Shown: positions 10,503 to 21,000 of the stretch, in pieces
Position numbering within the stretch: the first letter of the stretch is position 1
Layout: every line of letters starts with the position of its first letter
Source: Isoetes taiwanensis
Taxonomy: Eukaryota > Streptophyta > Lycopodiopsida > Isoetales > Isoetaceae
Assembly: GCA_021234155.1 (NCBI GenBank)
Contig: JAJEKV010000002.1
Location: forward strand, 19,521,592 to 19,585,591
DNA length: 64,000 nucleotides
Direction of reading: 5' to 3'
Position numbers and translations under genes: made by a program
Notes under the pieces: generated by a model
The model's database searches: none
Seen by the model: only the letters and a program-made list of their open reading frames with translations
Told to the model about the DNA's origin: nothing

Positions 10503-11314
10503 GCCTGAAGGATCTTTCTCATCCCTGAGGATGTACCAGGGGCCACCTTAAAGCCGTAGTACAGGGCAGCCAGCTCATCTCTAGGGAGAGAAGGTTTGTG
10601 TAGGAGTTTGCCTTGCTTCAACCAGTAAGACACAAATTTTAACGCAGGAGATGATTCAGAGGGCTCACCTTGTAATGTCCGCCACACAAATTTGGTAGCC
10701 AAGGCATGTGCTTGTAATAAAGGGTCCTTACATCCCAACCCTCCGTCTTTTTTATCACGACAGAGCTCAACCCAAGCCACTTTTGCCATTCCTCCCCAAA
10801 TGAATTTCCTGATAATAACCTGTATTTGGTCATAGATACCCTTTTGAAAAACCATAACCGACGAGTAATAGATATGTAAGGCCATTAGGACTGTGTTAGC
10901 CACTGTCACACGCCCCGAGGTGGCTAGGGATTTGGTCGACCAAAGACCAACTTTCCTTCTGAGTTTGTCTAGTATAGGGGTCCAAAGGCCCTTGAGACCA
11001 TCAGAGAGAGCTAGAGGGAGACCAAGGAGTGTCACTGTCCCTCCAGCTGCTACAATTGAAAAGCCCAAACCCCTGGCTCGAGGATCAATGTCACTTTTTG
11101 AAGGCCACAGCACTGTACATTTGTTTGCATTGAGGCCAATTCCTGAGATAATCTCAAAAGACAAAAGGATTTCTCGAAATGAGTGAAAGCTATTATCATC
11201 ATACCTGAGGAACATAAAAGTATCATCTGCATACTGCATAATTGTTAGCTTTTCCGTACCTTCGGGATAGGTAAGCCCTTCTAGGTTCCCTTCTGACTCT
11301 TTTAGTTGGACCAT
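10346..11314 (-). pseudogene. LINE RT palm and thumb
   Basis: A 322-codon frame starting inside RT. MQYADDTFMFLR near its start is the catalytic YADD. GLGFSIVAAGGTVTLLGLPL corresponds to the LGxPL strand. WSTKSLATSGRVTVANTVL is the LSxAGRxxLxxSVL-type thumb segment. Upstream residues up to 11375 continue RGIRQGCPLAPY in a neighbouring frame. It lacks the fingers and the endonuclease, so it is dead on arrival, as is usual for truncated LINE copies. Confidence 0.8.
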
Positions 11315-11375
11315 TCTGGATAAGGTAAGGAGCCAAGGGGCAGCCTTGTCTTATGCCTTTCTTGAGATTAAACAG

Positions 11376-12331
11376 TCAATATTTAGTTCTAATACCCTAT
11401 CAATTATTATACAACTAAGATAAGATATACATCTAACATTAGGATCTGACATCAGTACTAATATTGTCATCATGCAGTATGATTAGCTCTCTACCAATCA
11501 CAATCATTTTCGCTCTGCAACATCCCACAATTAACCTCATGAATTGCCAACAGAGGAGAATGAACCTTGCACTGATACTATTGTCACGCGTCTTGTCAAC
11601 CCTTGGCTGGATCCACGATCATTATTCCTATACTACATCTTACAGCAGAAGCAAAACAAATTTGGCCTAATTGATTTACCCCCTCATCTACGGATCTCAG
11701 ATCTCCCCACAACTGATTGAGATTGATCTCTTAGAGATCAATCAGGTTCTTGACAGCAATATCCAGTACTGTTAACTGCAAGAAATCCCATAAGAACTTG
11801 CAAAGGAATTGAAGCCCAGCTTCAACCACACAATATCCTGGTATTGTGTTAGATCTTCTTTAGATCTTAATTATTATGACAGAGGCTCTGAATACAGTGC
11901 CTTTGGATCCCAGAGAATGCTAGGATGATCCTCTTCAACTCAAACAAAAGCTCAATAACACCTGGTATTGTTGACTCAAGCAACCTGCTTTGCTTGCAAG
12001 AATTGAATCCTAGCTACAAGTGAATTGATTTGGTTCTATTTTAGGCATACAAGAAATCAATTTTGTCCTAGTCACCTCCTAGAGGTCGGCTTTGAGCTGA
12101 AAGACCTATTTAGAGCCTAATAAATCTAGAATGACAGTTTTTAAAGAAGCATTCTTCCCAAATTCCAAAATTCTTTAGAGATAGCATCAATTATGCCCTT
12201 GGAAGCACCTATGACACTAGACCCGTGATATCACTTTTCTTAGCCGTTGGGCATAATCCTTTGCTTTATCATAATCTAAACAAGGCAACTAAGAGGTGGC
12301 CTAACACTGGAGATATATTGATTGCCAATCT
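11376..12331. other. Unassigned sequence left of tandem duplication
   Basis: AT-rich with several short direct repeats around GATCT/AGATC (11690-11770, 11850-11880). No frame or motif is recognised. It ends exactly where the 10 kb duplicated unit begins. Confidence 0.35.
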
Positions 12332-12399
12332 ACTGTCACAAAGAGGGGTTGGTGATTTGAATCGGCCTCCTAATTTCTACTATGTATGCCTACCTATAC

Positions 12400-12790
12400 A
12401 TGTGTGAAAACATATAGATCTTGCTCGGCCATGAGCACATAATCCACCATGCTAGATCCCACACTCTGGTTCTTCTGAGATGAGATCATGTACGAGGCGG
12501 AGGATGACTATTGTGCAAGGCCATTGCAAATAATCAAATTGAAGATATTGCACATATGAAACAATTGCCCTCCAAAGCGTGTGACGGGCTGTCCTATATC
12601 AACTGATGTGTGTGGCCAAAGATCCTCTGTAGTTTGGAGCTGCAATATATTCTCAGACAGCGGACTGGACTTTGTCACTTGAGCTATTCTTGAACTAGCA
12701 CAACATGGCCAATTACTTGTGTTGTTGAATGTCATTATATAAATCGACATAGGTGTCCAATCTATCCACATCTAAATGCATGTAGTAGAA
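12400..12790 (-). pseudogene. LINE endonuclease fragment (copy A)
   Basis: A minus frame reading TEDLWPHTSVDIGQPVTRFG, then LFHMCNIFNLIICNGLAQ, then SVGSSMVDYVLM past a stop. This matches the C-terminal half of the endonuclease of the LINE at 33.9-37.1 kb (residues around NKPVSTFGRELIQLCEVFE and VLCNGLEQW). It is the same LINE type, diverged. It has no catalytic GDFN or SDH block, so it is a scrap. Confidence 0.65.
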
Positions 12791-14671
12791 GTTTGAGTCA
12801 AAGATGTGGGAAATAACATGATGCAATGAAGAGGGGATCTCCACATGTATTTTGCACCCTATCCATGTGTATCGGCCGCGTGCCTATCCGCCTTTGTGTA
12901 ATAAAACCGAAGATGCCAAGGATGTCTTGTAATAACATGCTACCGCATGACCCGGTTTAGCTGTGCACTCATTGAACAATGAATAGTGTTAATATCTAGG
13001 CAGATCTATTATCCTTAGACCAACATGTTTTCATAAGGAAAACAAAGTCCATATCCTTATCTATGGAGTTCAAGTGCCTCCCCTCTGCCATGGAAAGCCC
13101 CCACGATTCGAAAAGATTATGCATATGCATAGTTCCTATCCGGAAGTGGTAGCATATGCAGTTGAGGTAGCAGCAACTCAAGGGGTTGCCGTAGCAGCAA
13201 TTGCACTTTAGGGGGTTGCAGCAACAACAACATTGGCCCTTGCATCGACAGCACCCTAAGGGTTGCAGCAGCAGCCTCGATTGCATTTGCATCAACAGCT
13301 ATAGCATAGGCAATTGTTCTAATAACACATGGTGTAGTTGTACCATTCTGCATAGCACCTGTCATTGTAAAAGTCCGGAAATACCACATCCCGGACTCTA
13401 AATACGGCGGTCCGTCATTGTATGGTTAGGTGAGCAGGAAACTGCATGCTGCCATGTACCTGTGCAGCAAAACCATCAATCTGGCATATTTCTCTCACAT
13501 GTGCAACCTCCCATCAACGTGATTTTTGCTATAGAGGGGGATATCATAGTCAGCATATAAAGAAGTGCCTTTCAAATCCGTTTGTCTGGCGAAGTATGGC
13601 ACCTCTTACACTACATCTGCATTATAAACTTTTCTATACATGGTTTGTTATCATGATGAAGGCCAATACAAATGCCTTGACAATGTGCACACGAGCATGG
13701 AAGCTCATCTTAGAGAGGACCATTGTCTGAAGCTTCTTTGCAAGATTTTGCTGTGTCTCTTCTAAAGGCCTCATATTACCACATTATGGCACCTGCATCT
13801 CTATTCTATCTACTTCTTGAGCAATTTTCCAATATCCTTTGTCCAACGGACAGATGCAATAGCGGGCCTAGTGCATGACGCCTTACTGTTGCTCGTCCTG
13901 AGGTGGTCTGCTGCTAGCTGAGCTAGAACTTAGTTTGTCTAGCTTTTGCGTGCTAATGGTTTCGGTTGTGTCAAACATGCCTAAGGTAGCTCAACATGGG
14001 CAGCAATGTCTACATTTGCCTTCAATGTTTGAAGCTTAAAGCTTAGCTCTTTTGGTGCTTCGGCATCTACTTCTCCAATTCCAACATGCATTCATCGCAA
14101 TCGCTCTTGAGCTTCGATGTAGCCCTTTATCTTGTGAAGTGGGTGTCTTTTGCAGCTCGCATGTGATGGTCCTGATAAAAAGAGTTTTATTCCAACCTCT
14201 GAAGCCTGGAGGTCATGTCAATGTCCTTGCCAAAAGTTGCCTTTTCTAGGAGGTTGATCAATCAAATTGATGGGGCCCTAGACGCACTTGGTGAGTACTA
14301 TCTTCCATTAATGTTTCATGAGTATTTAGCTAGCCTATGTTTGTACCATATTGATATATTCTAATTTTGCTATCCACAATGACTTTTGATATCGCCAATT
14401 CAGTATGCTTGGATGTGGTCTGATATCCACTTGCCTACCCTAATTGCCAGATTAAACAAAATGTATATGTGATTGATACATGCATTGTGAGCTCGTGTTT
14501 GTTAAATTTTAAGCATCCAGTAACAAATAAAATATAAAATTTTGTGTCATAAGCCAGCCACATATTGAAGATAAATGTGTATATAATTTCATTCCACAAA
14601 ATAATATTTTACACATGGTAAGGATTCCCACAAAGTTCGACACAATTTATATTGGTAATTTGAGTACATCA
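12791..14671 (-). pseudogene. Unrecognised spliced-gene remnant downstream of SET gene (copy A)
   Basis: Fragments on the minus strand look coding but fall in changing frames. They include LLEKATFGKDIDMTSRLQRL near 14265-14200, EAPKELSFKLQTLKANVDIA near 14065-14000, CPLDKGYWKIAQEVDRIEMQ near 13860-13800, and cysteine-rich pieces around 13700-13600. A glutamine-codon-rich patch at 13160-13300 yields cysteine- or leucine-rich chance frames. I cannot name the protein. It lies 3' of the SET-domain pseudogene in the same orientation and may be a second gene of the same mobile unit. Confidence 0.3.
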
Positions 14672-15990
14672 TCAAAGGACCTCCGCTATTGGTCTACTAT
14701 ATTGGTATTGAATGAACAATTCGTCACCAATGCACATATGTTTTATAGCATAAACCATGATATATTCCCCATCCATTTTACGCCTAAAAAATTCTTTTTG
14801 GTCTTTGTTTGCCTCGACAAATTCACAACTGCTAGCTTTAGGATTCTCGATAGAGGTATTAATAAAAGTAGCAAGTTCCCATGCAATTGAAGATGACCAT
14901 CAATGTATGTGAAGCATGCATAGTCATTGGGCTTGGCTATTGTTCGTGCATTGGAATTTAGGCCATAGATGAGCATGCGCCATTGGTGCGTACTTAATTT
15001 ATGCCAAGTCATCCGAGTTATATTCAGGACCTACATATGGCATCAAAGGAACATTTGTACCATCTTTGACTTTTGTATTCGTCAAAATATATAATCCTGT
15101 GCCAACACCGGGACCCGACTATATTTAATCATGTACTGCCTACCTCAATATATAAATTGCTCCCCATAAATAATTGGCGTACCCCTAGGCCCTAAACTGA
15201 ATTTCTTACAATCTTTGTCCATAAAAGGTTGGACCAAATAGACTAGTGAAGATGGAAGATCACTTTCTTCTACATGAAATAGTACATTTCAATTTTAGTG
15301 AACATTGTCATTCCCTCCAATCTTGCAAGGGCCATTGCACGACGAGCTTTATCACGTAATGGAATACTCTTTATGGAAGTTGATGGCTTTCTTTTTGTAG
15401 GATTTTCTATGAACGCATTCACAGTGTCAATATCATCTACTTCCAATGACAGCATGACTCCAAAATCTATATATTGCTTCGAGCTCACTTCATTCTCACT
15501 TTCTTGCTAACAAAATTAAAGCAAAATAAGTTAAGGCATCGACGTAAGTACGTGAGAGTAGTTGATTCGAGTACATGAGATTTGTGTATTATACCTCGTT
15601 GGAATACACCACATGTGCATCCGAGAGCACTGGATTTATCAACCATTCACTGTAATTATCAACATAATCGAGGGTAGTCTTTCTCATCCGTTTTATTTGT
15701 CCTTTGCACATCGAGAAATTGCAATATAACTGCTCTGTCAAGTACAAGTACATTAGGATACAAAGTTAACTAGTCATTAGAAACATATTTATGGTACATA
15801 CGTCGGCGGCATTCATTGGCACACCACCAAAGCCTCGGGGAAGACTCCGATCCACTGGGTCTAATTGGACTATTTATGGCAATTTTTAGGGTAACATACT
15901 TGCCATAGTCACCATGTAACATTCTCAAGGGTTTCTGTTTCAATTTATGTTCATATTCCTTCTGGCGTTCGTCTATGTTATTTCTACTAG
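14672..15990 (-). pseudogene. SET-domain (histone-lysine methyltransferase-like) gene, broken (copy A)
   Basis: A spliced minus-strand gene. Upstream exon about 15990-15802 (QKEYEHKLKQKPLRMLHGDY, then PRLWWCANECRR), with a GTATGT donor. Exon 15734-15595 (LYCNFSMCKGQIKR, then YSNE), with an AG acceptor and GTATAA donor. Terminal exon from 15506, with a TTAG acceptor. The terminal exon carries a SET-like domain spread over three frames: GVGTGLYILTNTKVKDGTNV, MPYVGPEYNSDDLA, YACFTYIDGHLQLHGN, LATFINTS, then YIMVYAIKHMCIGDELFIQY, ending SRPIAEVL and a stop at 14672-14674. These correspond to the SET G-x-G strand, the YIDG..xGNxAxFINxS motif and the GxELxxxY motif. At least three frameshifts and one stop are present. 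SET enzymes methylate lysines using S-adenosylmethionine. The NHSC-type motif is altered (FINTS), so activity is doubtful even without the breaks. Confidence 0.6.
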
Positions 15991-16104
15991 TAAACAACAA
16001 ATAAAAAATGTTAATAAAAAAAAATTTAATGTGATTTTTCATAGATTTTAATGTGATATTTGTATTTCTTAATTTAGGTTGATACAAAATTTGTGACATT
16101 TAGA

Positions 16105-16440
16105 AAGCATTTGATTGAGGGGTGCCAGAACACGATACATCTAGTCCGCTCCATTTGGGATGAAGCCGACTAATACCTTATTCATGCATCCCTCGGATCT
16201 TTTTTAATATTTTGAACATTTAATCTTCTAATCTAGGGTGCCTGAAGCTGATACATCTAGTCCTCTCCATTCAAAATGGAGCCGACCAGTACCTTGATTA
16301 TGCTACCCTTCACACATTTTAAAATATTTAGAAACCACTGCATTGAGGGGTCCCTGAACCCGATACATTAGTCCTCTCCATTTGGGATGGAGCCGACCAA
16401 TATTTTGATCATGCATCCCTCATATTTTGTACCTTTAAAG
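16105..16440. repeat. Three ~110 bp tandem units upstream of SET pseudogene (copy A)
   Basis: Three diverged units start near 16118, 16235 and 16348. Each contains a GGGTGCC/GGGTCCC start, GATACAT(CTA)GTC, CTCCATT and GGAGCCGACC. They lie just upstream (minus strand) of the SET pseudogene. Confidence 0.75.
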
Positions 16441-16679
16441 TGCTTAAGTCTCAAACAACAAATAATAACAAAAACAATTTAGAAAAATCAAAGAACTTCT
16501 TGCTTTAATTGAGAACTGTGAGAAATTGATGGAAAGGATATTATAATTGCAAGATCTTACTTGATGAAGGGAGAAAATTCAATGTGGGGCCAAAAACTCG
16601 GTAGGAAATAGACTAAAGAAACAATGGAATGAAGATAAATAATGCAAATCGTTCCTGCCAAAACTGTTTGTCGTTTATC

Positions 16680-17415
16680 GATGTTACGACGCCATTTAAT
16701 GATGTCACATCCACAGGGGCATGCCACGGGGGCCTGCTAGCCTACCATGTCAGCATGGCATGCGGCTGGCTTTGCCGCTTCAAATCCACAAAATGTCCTT
16801 TAACAACGTCATGGCCACGTGGCATGACATGCCGACCCACCAGCCTGCCATGTTGGCACGCCACATCAGCACCAGAACATGTCAGATGTCCTAGACATTG
16901 TTAAACAACATTACGTCCATGTGGCATGACACGTAGGCCTGCCAACCTGGTATGTCAACATGCCACGTGGAAACAACGTTGTTTAACGGCGTCGCGGGAC
17001 ATCCGGCGTGTTCTCGGTCTTTACCATGGTATGATCGCGGGCTCGCCCGGTGGGTATGTTGGCATGCCACGACAACACACAAGACACGTCAGATGTTCTA
17101 AACATCATTAAACGACGTTGTGTCCACGTGGCATGACACGCAGGCCTGCCATCCTAGCGACATCAGCATGCCATTCAAGCAAACATGACACGTCATACCC
17201 TGTTGTCGTCGTCGAACAACGGTCGAACGACGCCTGCGTCTTTTAACAATGTTAATGTCATTTAAGGACGTCTTGTCATCATTGAACGACGCTATAATGT
17301 CGTTTAGCCACGTGCTTGCGACATGCTTAACGACGTCCAGACATCGTTATAAGTGTCATTTATCAACGTCTGCACGTCGTTCAATGACGTGTGAACGACA
17401 TCCAGACGTCGATAT
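16680..17415. repeat. Dense short-repeat block, CACGTGGCATG and AACGACGTC motifs (copy A)
   Basis: The left part repeats GCATGCCACGTGG / GGCATGACACG / GGCCTGCCA in both orientations at 16725-17180. The right part (17190-17415) repeats AACGACG, GACGTC and TCATTTA elements every 15-30 bp. Such blocks are typical of subterminal regions of CACTA- or MULE-type DNA transposons, where transposase binds. I did not find matching terminal inverted repeats, so the host element is not identified. Confidence 0.6.
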
Positions 17416-18369
17416 GACAAAATATTTTCGTAATATATAAAAGAGATCCGAAACTGCGACTTCGAGATTTCTCATTCACAATGCAATTTTCAATTTATAA
17501 TTATCTCTTAGTTTGCCATGCCACATGTTCTTATGCATAATAATATCACAAAAAATAATTTTACAAACCATTGTTACATGACCCAAATATTTCCAACAAC
17601 TCATGGGGGAATAACTGATGGTCTACTAGTCTTCCAAATATCAACAGAAGGAAGATATGGCAATGGCATTGTCTGACATAGAAACAATGGCAAACGATAG
17701 TCCACTCCACTCCATCCAGTAGGGGTTACTCTAGGGTTGCATCTCCCCCATTCTGATGAAGCGGGAAGAGCTCTTCTCGTCTGGGAAGCATCATGCAGTG
17801 CAGGTAGTTAGAGTGTCATAGTTGCCCATGCTCATACTTGACCTAACCTCACTGAGGCTACGTATTGCCTAGAGGGATCAAACATATACCACACCTCACT
17901 GAGGCAATGCATCACCTAGGGGGTAGCAAGCAATGGCCTCCTGGTAGACCTTCCACACCAAAAGACCAATTGCATTCGAACAAGTCCTCCCTTGTAAGCG
18001 CGTCAATCACCTTTGCCCATGATCAGGCGGGCTCCTATGCACATGGTGATTCTAAATGGAATTAATGAGGTCATTCACTAGAGTTATATCGACACATGGC
18101 TCTCAAGTCTTTATCCTCCTTTCGAAGCACAAGAGGTGCAGTTAGGGAGGACATCCATGATCCTTTAAGAGAATATAATAGAACGATAGTTCTAATCTAA
18201 GTATCCTAATCATACATAAGATCATAATATTAGGGTTCATAAAATTATGGTTCATTGGTCAGTCTCATTATATTCTTAGAGTTCTTAAGCTCGGGAAAGC
18301 ATCTAAGTCTAAAATACCATATATAGATGCCATAAAGGAAGGGGGGAGGGAGGGGGGAGGGTGCTTTGC
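17416..18369. other. Unassigned repeat-derived sequence (copy A)
   Basis: Part of this (about 17600-17720) resembles 21310-21400: a GACTGATG(G/A)TCTA segment and ACAATGGCAAA(C)G followed by TAGTCCACTCC are shared in the same orientation. That suggests two remnants of one LTR-type repeat. No coding frame is recognised. Confidence 0.35.
18341..18361 (+). other. G-rich tract, potential G-quadruplex (copy A)
   Basis: GGGGGGAGGGAGGGGGGAGG plus one G: four G-runs of at least three, separated by single A residues. It lies just before the LINE RT frame. Confidence 0.6.
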
Positions 18370-20170
18370 AAATCACAGAAGAGGAACTAGCAAAGGAGGT
18401 CCATAAGGCAAGGCAGTCGATGCATCCAGACTAGTTTCTAAATTGCTAAAGTGGGTTGGACCTATTACACGAATCGATCATCTTAAAATTGTTGAATGGC
18501 ACTTTGAGACATGGAGTTCCACCGTCTTGGGAAACTAGCAGAGTGGCTCCCCTATATAAAGTTGGAAATGAAGCAGATCCTTGCAATTATTGGATGATGA
18601 TATTAAGTTGTTTATTTTATAAGCTTGCAACAACAGTCCTGAAACAAGAATCAGCACATGAATAGTGAAAATTATACCAGGGCAAAGGGACTCGGGCATA
18701 ATAAATCCAATATGGACCACCTTATCACACTTAGAGCAGCCATGGACTCTGTAAAGAAGCCGAAAAGACCACTCTTTGCAGTCTGTATGGACCTAACCAA
18801 GGATTTTGACATAGTGAGGATGGAGGATTTAGAGAACGGGGTAGAGAAGATAAAGGTGCCACCACGATATCAATATGCAGTGGCGCAACCATACGAAAAG
18901 GCATGGCTACAACTATCAACTCCTCTTTCTGAAATAAGATAGACAACAATATAGGTATAAACAGAGTGTAAACTTGGATATTGGATATTGGAACAAATGT
19001 TTATAGCGACGTGGTACCTTTGCTTTTGTATGCAGACGACATAGTACTGCATTCTATTTACAACTACATGGTAGTTTGGCTTTTGTATGCAAACGATTTT
19101 GTCCAGAAATGAACAGGATACTCAGAAACACCTGGATATGTTAACCTCTTTTTGTGATTAAATGCAAATGAGAATAAATTTGAGCAAACCTAAAGTGTTT
19201 TTTGGCACTCGTCGACAATTACTTTTAAAAAGGAGAAGGTAGAAGTCACTAGATAGTAGTATAAATATACGTGTCTAATTGTGGATGAAATATCTAGCAT
19301 AATAATAGGGGGTTACTTTTGTGTTTTTACATGGTTTTTCTATGTTTTCGTTATTGTATTTGTGCAGGTGTACTAAACAGTATTTCTAGAGTGCACTCTT
19401 TCTAAGCCTTTGATTTTGAATAAGCCCATGGTTGACCGCTCCGGGATTCGATCCTTGAATGTGCCTGTGGGGCTTTCCTAAGACACTAGCATAAATAGAT
19501 AGAAGCGACTAGCCAGTTGTGCCCAGTTGATTAAGGGCAATCAGTTAGGAACCTTACAGTTTGGGAGCAAAACAATGACCTTAAGAAATAAGGGAATTTT
19601 TTTTCCCATGGTTAGAATATTTCAGGAAGTTAGTATTTTATAGGTAAGTAAATAGCTAACACTTAAATAATGTAGCAGAATGCATAAAAAGTGATCCAAA
19701 TTTTGACCAAATATAGGCGATGTATTCAGGAGTGTCCCCAAGGTCCTATCAATTTTGTTGGGCGAGCTCCTAGTGCACTTCAAGAGTACATGCATAATTA
19801 AAGCATTTCTAGGTCCCCAAGATTTTCTATAATTATAATATCGAGCTTAAAAACGTGAAGGAAGCTAGGAAACCACTTTAAATGCAATCTTGTGGCACGG
19901 TCTCTCAAATTTTGGATCCATGCAGATGTCCTTAAAATTGTTTTAGGGTTTCATTGGCCATGCCTTTATTCATGCCCCGATTCTTTTCAAAACAAAAAAT
20001 TGTTTCGGATTGTTCAAGATAAATTGCTATGCTTTATGAGATGCACTGAAAGCTATTTGATTGCAGAGCTAGGGTTAATCAAAATTCTGCATTTGGATGT
20101 TGCGACTTAGATTTTTGCATATCGGAAGCAAATGGCAATGTATGTGGTTTCACCTTTTGTTGAGTTTATG
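18370..20170 (+). pseudogene. LINE RT remnant, second LINE type (copy A)
   Basis: On the plus strand the RT reads in pieces: EELAKEVHKA near 18375; VPPSWETSRVAPLYKVGNEA (18510-18570); MDHLITLRAAMD and FAVCMDLTKDFDIVRMEDL (18713-18840), the palm motif A with D; LLLYADDIVL (19020-19050), the catalytic YADD; then LLYANDF (19085), a second copy of the same strand with D to N; then MQMRINLSKPKVFFGTRRQ (19160-19220). 19892-20170 (AELGLIKILHLDVATQ) resembles the region downstream of the thumb. The order and motifs match the minus-strand LINE at 33.9-37.1 kb. Stops and frameshifts abound. Confidence 0.7.
19420..19505 (+). repeat. Inverted fragment of the 144 bp LTR, copy A only
   Basis: GCCCATGGTTGACCGCTCC through TGGGGCTTT and AAGACAC is the reverse complement, with few changes, of 20825-20888. 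It lies within the 285 bp that copy B lacks. Confidence 0.65.
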
Positions 20171-20732
20171 AGAAACCCAGAATATACTAACGATGCTGGA
20201 GAGAAGCAAACATGCCGACGATGCTGGAGAGGCACATGCGACTAGCTTCTTGCTCATCATCTATTGTTTCGAGTGGTAACACCTCTCCGTCTAACTCTCT
20301 CAATATATCTCTTGATTGCAGATCACCGGCAGCAGCTGCTTTTTATTGTCGAATCTACAAGACCCAATCCATTCCATGTTCTAGCTAGTTTTGTTTGGAT
20401 AGGTAAAGGCAAGCCTCTAGGCACTGTGATCTAAAAGACAAAGATCTTAATCTTTTCTACATGTGTTCCTCTGTTCTCCATGTAGAAGTTCCATTAAATG
20501 GCCCAATCTTTAACAACGAGGCAGATTCCATAGTTGTTTCTATTCAAGAAAAGTATTCAGCCTCTTCTATTGTTGGCGCATGAACCCCAATCGATCCCTT
20601 TTGTATTGTGTATAAACCCTTTTGCAGCCCCTCTAATGGAATCCATTACGTTCTGAAATTTCCTCCACTTCCTTGCATTCTAGCCAATGGTTACCGAGGT
20701 TACCAAATTATTCATACATAGGTACCCATGGA

Positions 20733-20745
20733 GGCTCTGACACCA
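20733..20745 (-). other. Probable tRNA-iMet primer binding site (copy A)
   Basis: GGCTCTGACACCA is the reverse complement of TGGTGTCAGAGCC. It differs by one base from the usual plant retroelement PBS TGGTATCAGAGCC, and it sits 3 bp from an LTR-like TGTAACG end. Confidence 0.55.
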
Positions 20746-20748
20746 AAT

Positions 20749-20892
20749 GTAACGCTCCTAAATGACATGCCCTTAACTATCTAGACGTTTGTGAGTAGTT
20801 ACTTCTACCCATTTATGTTGGTGTCTCCGAAAAGCCCCACAGGCACATTCAAGGATCGAATGCTGGGAGCGGTCAACTATGGGCCCGTTACA
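20749..20892 (-). repeat. Short LTR, 144 bp, TGTAACG...CGTTACA (copy A)
   Basis: The ends TGTAACG and CGTTACA form a 7 bp inverted repeat of TG..CA type. A PBS lies just outside the left end, so the element would read on the minus strand. The length is that of a terminal-repeat-in-miniature element. I did not find the partner LTR in direct orientation; an inverted fragment is at 19420-19505. Confidence 0.5.
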
Positions 20893-20970
20893 CAAACTCC
20901 AATTTCTAGATCGGTTAGTTCTACCTATTAGGGTACATGGCTAGTGCTTGATCTTGAACTACCACGATCA

Positions 20971-21000
20971 TTGCTCTAATACTATTGTGACGTCCCTTCA
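20971..21000 (-). repeat. Second LTR/PBS-like junction (copy A)
   Basis: GCTCTAATACTATTGTGACGTCCC resembles a degraded PBS (reverse complement of TGGTATCAGAGC) followed by an LTR start TGTGACGTCCC. The extent of this LTR to the right is not defined. Confidence 0.35.

Larger units (their letters stand above)
9241..11375 (-). mobile_element. 5'-truncated L1-type LINE
   Basis: A minus-strand copy with its 3' end at the interrupted poly-T 9240-9259. It ends abruptly at about 11375 inside RT, in the LFNLKKGIRQGCPLAPY motif. The 2.1 kb that remain encode the palm, thumb and zinc-binding tail. I could not find a convincing target-site duplication. Confidence 0.8.

Noticed and set aside
12996-13389. 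Cysteine-rich 99-codon frame and overlapping leucine/alanine-rich frame on the minus strand
   Set aside because: Both are readings of a CAG/CAA-like low-complexity patch in different frames. There is no secretion signal, and neighbouring coding-like pieces are in other frames.
16105-16440. The three ~110 bp units as a CRISPR-like array
   Set aside because: The units are diverged throughout with no constant repeat and variable spacer pattern, and the context is eukaryotic.
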